From positions 1 through 7,117 of the forward strand of contig WGAU01000174.1 in the NCBI GenBank assembly GCA_015494645.1: 7,117 nt of DNA, given 5' to 3'. Shown here piece after piece: positions 1-6,795 of this stretch (the stretch's first letter is position 1; each line of letters starts with the position of its first letter). A program made the position numbers and the translations under genes. The notes under the pieces are model-generated. The model saw nothing but the letters and a program-made list of their open reading frames with translations. It made no database searches and had not been told where the DNA came from. This DNA comes from Aquificota bacterium. GTDB lineage: Bacteria > Thermosulfidibacterota > Thermosulfidibacteria > Thermosulfidibacterales > Thermosulfidibacteraceae.

Positions 1-512
1 TCCCAAACAAGCTCTCAATCAAATACCTGTTGCCTCCAGACTTCCCCCACAAAACCTTAGACCTTTTCCTCAATGAATGCCTTATTCCTTTCCTAAAGGT
101 TTCCTTCACCCTTATGGCAGGTCTTATCTTGAGCTTTCTGAGCCTTTTCATGATCTCAATACAGTCGTAGCATTTGTCTGCAATCAAATGTGCACCCTGA
201 AATGTTCCAGACTCAATCTCATCCAATGCCTCCATGAAAAGCTTCACCTCACTGGCATAGGAGCCTCCAGTCCCAGCAGTCAAAACTATCCTTTTCCCTG
301 ATGAAGTTACTGCTACTACAGGAACTACCCTTAAGAACTTCTCTGTAGGACAGGTTCCTCAAGATTTGGTAGAGAAAAATAGCAATTTATAGGGCATCCA
401 AATAGATTCTTGGTTTGCCTTTGGATGATGAGGACTCTTCAGTTATCACTGCTTGTGTTATTTTGATTCTTCTCGTATTGGGGGAGCTAATCTTTGGCTT
501 CCCTTTCGTCAA
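1..512 (-). pseudogene. Degenerate DDE transposase remnant (left-truncated by window)
   Basis: Read on the minus strand, 512 to 2 encodes a broken DDE-type transposase. From a possible TTG at 512-510 the frame gives a Lys/Arg/Ser-rich start, then GKPRIYLDAL, an in-frame TAA at 389-387, and then FLYQILRNLSYREVLK (to 330), the helical 'LSYRE' segment typical of IS4/IS5-like transposases. Near 335-330 the coding sense moves to another frame, which stays open to position 2. It contains LIADKCYD, whose Asp (178-176) fits the second catalytic Asp, and RYLIESLFG, whose Glu (16-14) fits the catalytic Glu, with many Arg/Lys between them. I see no good first catalytic Asp. The distance from LSYREVLK to LIADKCYD is short for the family, so an internal deletion is likely. 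No terminal inverted repeats are evident. The IS family is not assigned. The gene is inactive as it stands. Confidence 0.72.
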
Positions 513-541
513 GATCTATTCACCGAATTTTTCGAACAGCC

Positions 542-560
542 TTTGTCAAAATTTGACAAA
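542..560. promoter_or_regulatory. Perfect palindrome overlapping operon -35 box (putative operator)
   Basis: TTTGTCAAA and TTTGACAAA are perfect inverted 9-bp arms around a single central A (551). The right arm contains the TTGACA hexamer proposed as the -35 box of the operon, so a dimeric regulator bound here would compete with RNA polymerase. The core is TGTCA-N5-TGACA. I do not recognise a known regulator for this exact spacing. The symmetry and position are seen directly; the operator role is inferred. Confidence 0.5.
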
Positions 561-581
561 TCTTGTTTTTTGGTCTAAATA
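553..581 (+). promoter_or_regulatory. Candidate sigma-70 promoter of glutamate synthase operon
   Basis: A perfect TTGACA (553-558) is followed by a 17-nt spacer and TAAATA (576-581), a weak -10 box matching 3 of 6 consensus positions. Transcription would start near 588, leaving a leader of roughly 35 nt before the ATG at 625. It is the only convincing promoter-like pair between the transposase remnant and the first operon gene. The poor -10 is compatible with a regulated promoter. Confidence 0.5.
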
Positions 582-624
582 AAGCACCCCTTGCGTTAAC
601 AGCTTCTAACAGGGAGGATTTTGG

Positions 625-2154
625 ATGCTGTATAAATCTCTGTCTTCCTTTCCTGTGTTTGAACTCGAAAGGGATTACGATAAATGCATTGTTTGTGGTT
701 GTTGCGTTCAGCAGTGCACCTACGATGCCACCTACTATCTTCCTTACGCCAAAAAGGTGATCACTGACGAGCACAAGTGCGTTGGATGCAAGAGATGCGA
801 AGCTATGTGTCCTACCGGTGCCATAAAGGTGAGGGCAGTATCCAACGAGTTCAAACATAATGCTTACTGGGATGCCAGAACCATAAGGGATATTTACAAA
901 CAGGCAGATCAGGGCGGTGTTATACTCACAGGTGGCGGTAATGATAGAAGATTCAGGGTTTACTGGGACCACCTTCTTATAGATGCCTGTCAGGTTACCA
1001 ACCCGTCCATAGACCCCTTGCGTGAACCCATGGAGTTGAGGACATTTCTTGGAAGAAAGCCCGATGCGTTGAAGATAGAGTATGACGAAAACGGCGAGCC
1101 CGATTTGAAGACTGAGCTTTATCCCAATCTTGTTGCTGAAGTGCCTGTGATTTTCGCTCCCATGTCTTACGGAGCTTTAAATCTTAACATGCACAAAGCC
1201 ATGGCGGCGGCTGCCGATGCCATGGGAACTTACTGGAATACCGGTGAAGGTTCTCTTCACAGGGATCTTTACAAATACGGGCACTGCACCATAGTGCAGG
1301 TGGCATCGGGCCGTTTCGGGGTAAGTGCCGAGTATCTTAAAGTTGCTGCTGCCGTTGAGATTAAGATCGGGCAGGGGGCAAAGCCTGGTATAGGTGGCCA
1401 TCTGCCCGGTGAAAAGGTGGACGAGGAGATTTCCAAAACGAGGATGATTCCTGTGGGTTCCGATGCCCTATCTCCTGCTCCTCACCACGATATTTACTCC
1501 ATAGAGGATCTGCGCCAGCTTATATACGCCATTAAGGAGGCTACCAACTACGAAAAGCCTGTGAGCGTGAAGATAGCTGCTGTTCACAATGTGGCAGCCA
1601 TCGCCAGCGGAATAGCCAGAGCGGGAGCGGACATTATTGTTCTTGATGGCTTTAGGGGAGGAACGGGAGCATCTCCTGCCATCGTCAGGGATTACGTGGG
1701 CATTCCGGTGGAGATCGCCATAGCCGTTGTGGATCAGAGGTTGAGGGATGAAGGGATAAGGAACTGGGTGTCCATCATAGCAGCAGGCGGAATAAGAAAC
1801 AGTGCGGACGTTATAAAAGCCATAGCCTTGGGAGCTGACGGCGTTTACATAGGGACCGCTGCTCTTCTTGCGGTTGGCTGCACCCTCTGTCATAAGTGCT
1901 ACACAGGAAAATGTGCATGGGGCATAACCACCAACGATCCCTATATAGCCAATAGGCTCAATCCTGAGATAGCCGCTGAGCGTCTTATAAACTTGCTAAA
2001 GGGCTGGGCGCACGAGATGAAGGAGATGCTGGGACTCATGGGTATAAACGCCATAGAGTCCCTTAAGGGCAATAGATTGAGACTCAGGGCGGTAGGCCTT
2101 ACCAAGGAGGAGATGGACATCCTTGGAGTACTTCCTGCGGGGGAAGGATTATGA
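625..2154 (+). CDS. gltB: Glutamate synthase FMN-binding subunit with N-terminal ferredoxin domain
   Basis: Catalytic synthase subunit of a split GOGAT: it aminates 2-oxoglutarate with glutamine-derived ammonia and reduces the intermediate with FMN, giving glutamate in the cytoplasm. Residues 21-62 form a two-cluster ferredoxin: C21-x2-C24-x2-C27-x3-C31 and C52-x2-C55-x2-C58-x3-C62-P. The TIM-barrel synthase domain follows (about 175-460), with FAPMSYGALN, GQGAKPGIGGHLPG (249-262), the phosphate-binding LDGFRGGTGASP (340-351) and AAGGIRNSADV (386-396). Cysteines 419, 425 and 430 have the C-x5-C-x4-C spacing of the GOGAT [3Fe-4S] cluster; C422 is extra. At 509 residues it is about the size of archaeal-type GltB central-domain proteins and lacks the amidotransferase and GXGXG domains, which are separate genes downstream. 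ATG 625 is chosen because AGGGAGGAT (611-618) lies 6 nt upstream. The stop overlaps the next start as ATGA. Family assignment is firm; the electron donor is inferred. Confidence 0.95.
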   Translation: MLYKSLSSFPVFELERDYDKCIVCGCCVQQCTYDATYYLPYAKKVITDEHKCVGCKRCEAMCPTGAIKVRAVSNEFKHNAYWDARTIRDIYKQADQGGVILTGGGNDRRFRVYWDHLLIDACQVTNPSIDPLREPMELRTFLGRKPDALKIEYDENGEPDLKTELYPNLVAEVPVIFAPMSYGALNLNMHKAMAAAADAMGTYWNTGEGSLHRDLYKYGHCTIVQVASGRFGVSAEYLKVAAAVEIKIGQGAKPGIGGHLPGEKVDEEISKTRMIPVGSDALSPAPHHDIYSIEDLRQLIYAIKEATNYEKPVSVKIAAVHNVAAIASGIARAGADIIVLDGFRGGTGASPAIVRDYVGIPVEIAIAVVDQRLRDEGIRNWVSIIAAGGIRNSADVIKAIALGADGVYIGTAALLAVGCTLCHKCYTGKCAWGITTNDPYIANRLNPEIAAERLINLLKGWAHEMKEMLGLMGINAIESLKGNRLRLRAVGLTKEEMDILGVLPAGEGL

Positions 2155-2645
2155 ACCATCGTATAAAGAGAGTGTATCCCATAGAGGAAAACTGTATGGG
2201 CTGTCGCCTGTGCGAGGTGGCGTGTGCCATTGAGCATTCAGAATTCAAAGATCCCATAATGACCTTTTTCAATGGAAAACCGCAGTCTTTCACAACGGTG
2301 GAAGTGGACAGGAATTTTTCCTTTTCCCTGAACTGCAGGCACTGCGATGAGCCTTACTGCGTGGAAGCATGCATTACAGGTGCCATGCATAAGGAGCCTG
2401 ATGGTAGGGTTATCGTTTACGAGGATATCTGTGTGGGCTGCTACATGTGTGTGGTTTCCTGTCCTTGGGGAGCGGTAAATCCCAAGGAGGGTGCAAAAAA
2501 GGCTGCTAAGTGTGATCTCTGCCCCGACAGGGAGCTTCCCGCTTGCGTTCAGGCGTGCCCTAATAGGGCGCTTGTTTTTGATACAACGGAAGAACTTGTG
2601 TTTGAGTTGCCTGAAGAGGAAGAAGAACCATTTGTTGAAGGTTAA
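2151..2645 (+). CDS. Four-cluster [4Fe-4S] ferredoxin-like electron-transfer subunit
   Basis: A soluble 164-residue iron-sulfur protein of the HycB/DmsB-like class, expected to carry electrons between the FAD subunit and the FMN synthase subunit. Sixteen cysteines form four binding sets: C15-x2-C18-x2-C21-x3-C25; C62-x2-C65-x4-C70-x3-C74; C94-x2-C97-x2-C100-x3-C104-P; and C121-x2-C124-x7-C132-x3-C136-P. This layout normally holds four [4Fe-4S] clusters. There is no signal peptide, Tat motif or membrane segment, so unlike DmsB-type proteins of membrane complexes it should act in the cytoplasm. The C-terminus is strongly acidic (EEEEE near 155-159), perhaps a docking surface. Its ATG sits in an ATGA overlap with the preceding stop, with a GGGGGAAGGA site just upstream, implying translational coupling. 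The partner assignment comes from gene context; the cluster prediction comes directly from the cysteine spacing. Confidence 0.9.
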   Translation: MNHRIKRVYPIEENCMGCRLCEVACAIEHSEFKDPIMTFFNGKPQSFTTVEVDRNFSFSLNCRHCDEPYCVEACITGAMHKEPDGRVIVYEDICVGCYMCVVSCPWGAVNPKEGAKKAAKCDLCPDRELPACVQACPNRALVFDTTEELVFELPEEEEEPFVEG

Positions 2646-2655
2646 GGAGGGGTAA

Positions 2656-4080
2656 GTGGCTGAGTATCTTATAGCGGGCAATTCGGTTGCAGCTGTTTCG
2701 GCCATACAGGCCATTAGAGAGAGGGATAAAGAGGGCAGAATAACCGTTATCTCTCCTGAACCCTACACGGCTTACTGTCGTCCCCTCATAACCTATGTGC
2801 TGGCAGGGGATGTTGAAGAGTGGAGACTGCCGTATAAAAGGGAATCTTTTTACCAGCAGAATAAGGTGGAAGTTCTTTACAATGTGAAGCTTGATGGCGT
2901 GGATGTTTCCGAGAGAACGGCTTATCTGTCGGACGGCAAGAAGGTGGCTTTTGATAAGCTGCTTCTTGCGGTGGGTGGCAAGCCCTTTATCCCTCCTATA
3001 GAAGGCATTGACGGGCCCGATGTTTACACCTTTACCACCATAGCCGACATGAAGGCTCTTGCAGGACGACTTGAAGATATTAAAAAAGTCGTTGTTATCG
3101 GTGCCGGTATGATTGGTATGAAGACCGCAGAGGCCCTTGCCAAAAGGGACAAAGAGGTGGTCATCGTTGAACTTATGGATCGTATCCTTCCCATGGTTTT
3201 GGATAAGGAAGGAAGCTCCTTTGCGGAGAAAGCCCTTGATAGGGCCGGTATTTCTTATGTCCTCGGTGATTCGGTGGTGGGGGTAGGAAGGGATGCTTCT
3301 GGAAAAGTGAGGCGGGTGGAACTGAAAAGCGGTGCCAAGATAGAGTGCGATGCTGTTGTGGTGGCGGTGGGAGTAAGGCCTAATACGACACCCGTAGAAG
3401 GCTCTGGCATAGAGGTGAACAAAGGTATCATAGTTGACGACATGATGGAAACAAACGTGGAGGGTGTCTATGCTGCTGGAGATTGTGCTGAATCTTACGA
3501 TATTATCTTAGGTCAGAAAAGACCCAACCTTGTTTGGCCTATAGCCTACAGGCACGGACTTATAGCCGGTGCCAATATGGCAGGCGGTAGGAGACGCTTT
3601 GTAGGAGGCTTTCCCATTAACTCTATTGGTTTCTTTGGTTTTCAGGTGGTCTCAGCGGGAATGAGTGCTGTGGGAGAGGATGAAGAGGCATCTATTGAGG
3701 TGCTGAAGTTCATTGATGAGAGTAAAGGTGTTTACCGCAAGGTTGTCATAGCCAACAACAGACTTTTGGGCTTTTGTGTTATAGGGGATATAAGAAGGGC
3801 TGGTCTTTATACCGGACTTATCTGGAGCCGCATGGACGTTTCCTACTTTAAAGAGCTACTGGTTGAGCACATAAGCCTTCCAGAGGCTATATATCCCATA
3901 GATGGAGCTTTGCCTGCCATGAACTTCTCCGATCGTAAAAATATAAGACGTTTTGGGTGGGCAGTGTTTCCCTACAGCTATAGAAAGCTATTTACCGGCT
4001 ATTCCGCCAGGATAGAGGAAATATGTGCCTTTGATGACAAGGGGGTATGCTTCTATGATGGTGCTGACGACGAGGGATAG
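2656..4080 (+). CDS. FAD/NAD(P)-dependent pyridine nucleotide oxidoreductase, GOGAT-associated
   Basis: Predicted flavoprotein entry point for NAD(P)H electrons into the glutamate synthase complex. The N-terminal FAD motif is YLIAGNSVAA (residues 4-13), the G-N-S variant common in NirB/rubredoxin-reductase-like flavoproteins, followed by YCRPLITYVLAG. A central NAD(P) fold has VVVIGAGMIG (145-154), and Glu172 ends the second strand (VVIVE), a residue that usually favours NADH over NADPH. NVEGVYAAGDCAE (267-279) is the C-terminal FAD motif. No CxxC redox disulfide is present, so it is not a thioredoxin- or AhpF-type reductase. It is not a classical GltD: the N-terminal iron-sulfur domain is missing and is probably replaced by the preceding gene. 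The start is GTG 2656 with TAAGGAGGGG (2644-2652) just upstream, 10 nt after the previous stop. A C-terminal stretch (about 425-474) extends beyond the usual dimerisation domain. NADH oxidase or nitrite-reductase-like activity alone cannot be excluded by sequence. Confidence 0.9.
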   Translation: MAEYLIAGNSVAAVSAIQAIRERDKEGRITVISPEPYTAYCRPLITYVLAGDVEEWRLPYKRESFYQQNKVEVLYNVKLDGVDVSERTAYLSDGKKVAFDKLLLAVGGKPFIPPIEGIDGPDVYTFTTIADMKALAGRLEDIKKVVVIGAGMIGMKTAEALAKRDKEVVIVELMDRILPMVLDKEGSSFAEKALDRAGISYVLGDSVVGVGRDASGKVRRVELKSGAKIECDAVVVAVGVRPNTTPVEGSGIEVNKGIIVDDMMETNVEGVYAAGDCAESYDIILGQKRPNLVWPIAYRHGLIAGANMAGGRRRFVGGFPINSIGFFGFQVVSAGMSAVGEDEEASIEVLKFIDESKGVYRKVVIANNRLLGFCVIGDIRRAGLYTGLIWSRMDVSYFKELLVEHISLPEAIYPIDGALPAMNFSDRKNIRRFGWAVFPYSYRKLFTGYSARIEEICAFDDKGVCFYDGADDEG

Positions 4081-5173
4081 AGAAATATCTGGTTGTGGAC
4101 TGGCGGGGATCATTTCCAGAAAGAAGATCTTGATCCCCGGAGAGACCATTATTAGATCCATTTCCCACATGATAGAGAGGGGTAATGGCTTGGGGGCTGG
4201 CTATGCTGGTTATGGCATTTACCCCCAGTTTGCCGATGCCTATGCGTTTCACGTTATGTACGATGACGAATTGGCAAGGAAAGAGACGGAGGAGTACATA
4301 AGAAAGCACTTCCACGTGATTCATTACGAGGAGATTCCCACCAAAAAAACCAAGAATATACAGGAAAGCCCGCTTCTGTGGCGTTACTTCCTTAAACCCA
4401 TAGAACCTCCCGATGTAGAGAGTTTCGTGGAAGAAGATTTCGTTATGAAGGCGGTCATGGACATAAACGATAAGATAAAAGGTGCCTACGTATTCTCTTC
4501 TGGCAAGAACATGGGTGCGTTCAAGGGTGTTGGTGAGCCAGATGAGATAGGTGAGTTTTACCGCATAGAGGAGTATCAGGCTTACTTGTGGACAGCCCAT
4601 ACAAGGTTTCCCACCAACACCCCCGGATGGTGGGGTGGCGCACATCCCTTCACCCTTTTGGATTGGGCGGTGGTGCACAATGGAGAGATATCTTCTTATG
4701 GTACCAATAAACGTTACCTTGAGATGTTTGGCTACAAATGTACCCTTAGAACAGATACTGAAGTGGTGGCCTATCTTATAGATCTTTTGGTTAGAAGACA
4801 CAAACTACCGCTGAGGATAGCAGCTTATGCTTTGGCGAGTCCTTTCTGGAAGGACATAGATAGACTGCCTGAAAGGCAAAGAAGGCTCTTTACTGCTATA
4901 CGTATGGTCTATGGTGCGGCTCTCCTTAACGGTCCCTTTGCCATACTGGTGTCTTGGAACGGGGGTCTGATGGGTTTGAACGACAGGATAAAGCTCAGAC
5001 CATTTGTGGCTGCGGTAAAGGATGACAAGGTTTACATGGCGAGTGAGGAATCGGCAATAAGGGAAGTATGCCCATCTCCCGATAGGGTTTGGGCACCCAA
5101 GGCAGGAGATCCTGTGATTGCCCTCTTTGAAGACTTTGACGGTGGTGAACAGTTTAGAGAGTATCAGGTGTAG
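4055..5173 (+). CDS. Glutamate synthase class-II glutamine amidotransferase subunit
   Basis: The Ntn-type amidotransferase domain of GOGAT as a separate protein: it hydrolyses glutamine to glutamate plus ammonia for the FMN subunit. With ATG 4055 the protein has 372 residues. Key sites are the nucleophile C14 in SGCGLAGII, the glutamine-binding Arg184 in AHTRFPTNT, the oxyanion-hole pair in VVHNGEISSY (N209-G210), and Asp234 in RTDTEVVAYL. The start is not certain. An in-frame GTG at 4025 and ATGs at 4034 and 4058 are also available. ATG 4055 is preferred because AAGGGGG (4039-4045) lies 9 nt upstream. The gene overlaps the previous one by 26 nt. The nucleophile must become N-terminal for the standard mechanism, so 13 residues are predicted to be removed as a propeptide. 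The region between about 45 and 170 is the longer insert seen in archaeal-type GltB1 proteins. Stop TAG 5171-5173 is joined to the next gene's SD. Confidence 0.93.
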   Translation: MMVLTTRDREISGCGLAGIISRKKILIPGETIIRSISHMIERGNGLGAGYAGYGIYPQFADAYAFHVMYDDELARKETEEYIRKHFHVIHYEEIPTKKTKNIQESPLLWRYFLKPIEPPDVESFVEEDFVMKAVMDINDKIKGAYVFSSGKNMGAFKGVGEPDEIGEFYRIEEYQAYLWTAHTRFPTNTPGWWGGAHPFTLLDWAVVHNGEISSYGTNKRYLEMFGYKCTLRTDTEVVAYLIDLLVRRHKLPLRIAAYALASPFWKDIDRLPERQRRLFTAIRMVYGAALLNGPFAILVSWNGGLMGLNDRIKLRPFVAAVKDDKVYMASEESAIREVCPSPDRVWAPKAGDPVIALFEDFDGGEQFREYQV

Positions 5174-5186
5174 GAGGGAGCCTTAG

Positions 5187-5939
5187 ATGGAGCCTTTGAT
5201 AATAGATGCCAAGGGGATGCATTACAGAAGGCTTAACCAGATGATTAGGGATAAAGTAGCTGAGGGTTACCGTCACTTTATCCTTGAGAATGTGAATGGT
5301 CAGAGGTACATCGGTGCGGGTATAATGGAAGAAGTTTTTATAGAGATCCACGGCGTTGCGGGAAACGACCTCGGTGTGTTCATGAAGAGGGGTACCATCA
5401 TTGTTTACGACAATGCTCAAGACGGTGTGGGTAACACCATGGAAGGCACAAAGATAGTTGTCCATGGCATGGCAGGAGACGTCTGTGGTTATGGCATGAG
5501 GGGAGGTAAGCTGCACATACTGAGGGACATAGGCTACAGAACGGGCATACACATGAAGACGTATAAAGATATGGTGCCCGTTATCATAATAGGTGGCAAG
5601 GCAGGAGATTTCTTTGGCGAGTACATGGCGGGTGGTATATTGATACTTCTGAATCTGTGGGATGACGATGACAGACCCGTAGTTGGTAACTTTTTGGCAA
5701 CGGGTATGCACGGTGGAACCATATACATAAGGGGAGAGGTTGATCCCTATCTTTTTGGAAAGGAAGTAGGGGTGGTTGAAGTTACCGAAGAGGACAAGTT
5801 GCTTTTGAGAAAACATATATCAGAGTACTGCGAGGACTTTAAGGATCACGGGTTGGATGTGGATGAAATAATGTCTGAGTCTTTCACCAAACTTATCCCC
5901 GTATCCACCAGACCTTACGGCAAAATATATGCCTACTGA
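5187..5939 (+). CDS. Glutamate synthase GXGXG (alpha-subunit C-terminal) domain protein
   Basis: Corresponds to the C-terminal right-handed beta-helix of the GOGAT large subunit, here a free 250-residue protein. In single-chain GOGAT this domain is structural, packing the amidotransferase against the synthase domain and helping define the ammonia tunnel. The signature repeats are clear: IHGVAGNDLGVFMKRGTI (54-71), DGVGNTMEGTKIVVHG (79-94), MAGDVCGYGMRGGKLHI (95-111), IGGKAGDFFGEYMAGGI (135-151) and ATGMHGGTIYIRG (171-183), each rich in evenly spaced glycines. The tail (about 200-250) is charged and helical in character. ATG 5187 has AGGAGGGAG (5172-5180) 6 nt upstream, partly inside the previous stop codon, and lies 13 nt after it. 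Homologous domains also occur in formylmethanofuran dehydrogenase subunit C, but the context makes the GOGAT role nearly certain. Confidence 0.93.
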   Translation: MEPLIIDAKGMHYRRLNQMIRDKVAEGYRHFILENVNGQRYIGAGIMEEVFIEIHGVAGNDLGVFMKRGTIIVYDNAQDGVGNTMEGTKIVVHGMAGDVCGYGMRGGKLHILRDIGYRTGIHMKTYKDMVPVIIIGGKAGDFFGEYMAGGILILLNLWDDDDRPVVGNFLATGMHGGTIYIRGEVDPYLFGKEVGVVEVTEEDKLLLRKHISEYCEDFKDHGLDVDEIMSESFTKLIPVSTRPYGKIYAY

Positions 5940-6795
5940 TAAAGATGTTCCTTTGGTAGGATTCCATGTGTCTGTAGCTGGGGGGCTTCACAAGGCATTT
6001 GACAGGGCTGAGAAGCTTGGCTGTTCTACCTTTCAGATATTTACTTCCAATCCGAGAAGCTGGAAAGGAAGGATTATCACCGAGGAAGAGGCGAGAGCGT
6101 TCCGGGAAAAGGCTGAAGCATCAAACATAGATGTATATTTTTCTCACATTCCCTACCTTGCGAATTTTTGTGCATCCGGAGAGCTTTACAAAAGGTCCGT
6201 TGGTATGCTGATTCAGGAGCTGAAAAGAGCCGCTTTGTTGGGTTTGAAGGGGGTTGTGGTGCATGTAGGTAAGCTTAAGGATAAAGGCTATAAGGAAGGG
6301 ATCAAGCTAATCGCTTCTGCATTAAAGACGGCCCTTAGAGAAACTGAAGGGGTGGCTATTCTTATGGAAAATACTGCTGGGCAGGGAAGCGAGGTAGGAT
6401 ACAGGATTGAGCAGTTGTATCACATTGAGGAAGAGGTGGGAGAGCAAGATAATAGACTCGCTTTGTGTGTGGATACTGCCCATGCCTTTCAGGCAGGTTA
6501 TCCGATACACACCAAAGCTGGGCTTGACGAGTTTTTGGAAATAATTGATAGCCTTCTTGGCCTTAATAGGTTAAAGCTGGTTCATTTGAATGATTCTAAA
6601 ACACCTTTTGCCTCGAGGGTGGACAGACACTGGCACATTGGGATGGGAGAGATTGGGGAGGAGGGATTCAGGAATATCCTCTCCCACCCAGTGATTAGGT
6701 CTTGTCCCTTGATCATGGAAACTCCATGGGGAACAAACTGGGATATCAAGAACATGAGAAAGGTCAGAGAACTACTGGGATTGTCCAGCTTTTGA
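5929..6795 (+). CDS. nfo: Endonuclease IV (deoxyribonuclease IV, AP endonuclease)
   Basis: Base-excision repair enzyme that cleaves DNA 5' to abasic sites and removes blocked 3' ends, using three metal ions (zinc in E. coli Nfo). The 288-residue length matches the family (E. coli 285). GFHVSVAGGL (11-20) is the N-terminal signature, and TSNPRSWKG (39-47) is also typical. All nine metal ligands known from E. coli Nfo can be matched: His73 (FSHIPYL), His112 (VHVG), Glu147 (MENTAGQG), Asp182 and His185 (CVDTAHAFQAGY), His219 (VHLNDSK), Asp232 and His234 (RVDRHWH), and Glu264 (METP). The enzyme should be active. The start ATG 5929 lies inside the end of the GXGXG gene (11-nt overlap) and lacks a good SD, so translation probably depends on coupling. 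Its job is unrelated to glutamate synthesis; the link is only genomic. The 3' end overlaps a minus-strand small gene. Confidence 0.96.
   Translation: MPTDKDVPLVGFHVSVAGGLHKAFDRAEKLGCSTFQIFTSNPRSWKGRIITEEEARAFREKAEASNIDVYFSHIPYLANFCASGELYKRSVGMLIQELKRAALLGLKGVVVHVGKLKDKGYKEGIKLIASALKTALRETEGVAILMENTAGQGSEVGYRIEQLYHIEEEVGEQDNRLALCVDTAHAFQAGYPIHTKAGLDEFLEIIDSLLGLNRLKLVHLNDSKTPFASRVDRHWHIGMGEIGEEGFRNILSHPVIRSCPLIMETPWGTNWDIKNMRKVRELLGLSSF

Noticed and set aside
77..301. Plus-strand frame of 74 codons at the left edge
   Set aside because: It lies antisense to the recognisable transposase remnant and has no SD or family resemblance.
542..560. GlnR/TnrA or FNR/HcpR site
   Set aside because: Half-site sequence and the 5-nt gap do not fit the consensus patterns I know (for example TGTNA-N7-TNACA), so no regulator is named.
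582..624. Riboswitch or attenuator in the operon leader
   Set aside because: The predicted leader is only about 35 nt, too short for a known riboswitch, with no strong stem-loop or leader peptide.
520..972. Minus-strand open frame of 150 codons opposite the start of the FMN subunit gene
   Set aside because: It lies opposite a strongly supported coding gene, has no SD, and its translation shows no family motif. It is an antisense shadow.
3992..4801. Long minus-strand open frame (269 codons) opposite the amidotransferase gene
   Set aside because: It covers conserved amidotransferase codons on the plus strand; the translation is low-quality, with no recognisable domain and no SD.
5154..5816. 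Minus-strand open frame of 220 codons opposite the GXGXG gene
   Set aside because: The plus strand has a clear glycine-repeat protein with a good SD; the antisense product has no motif.
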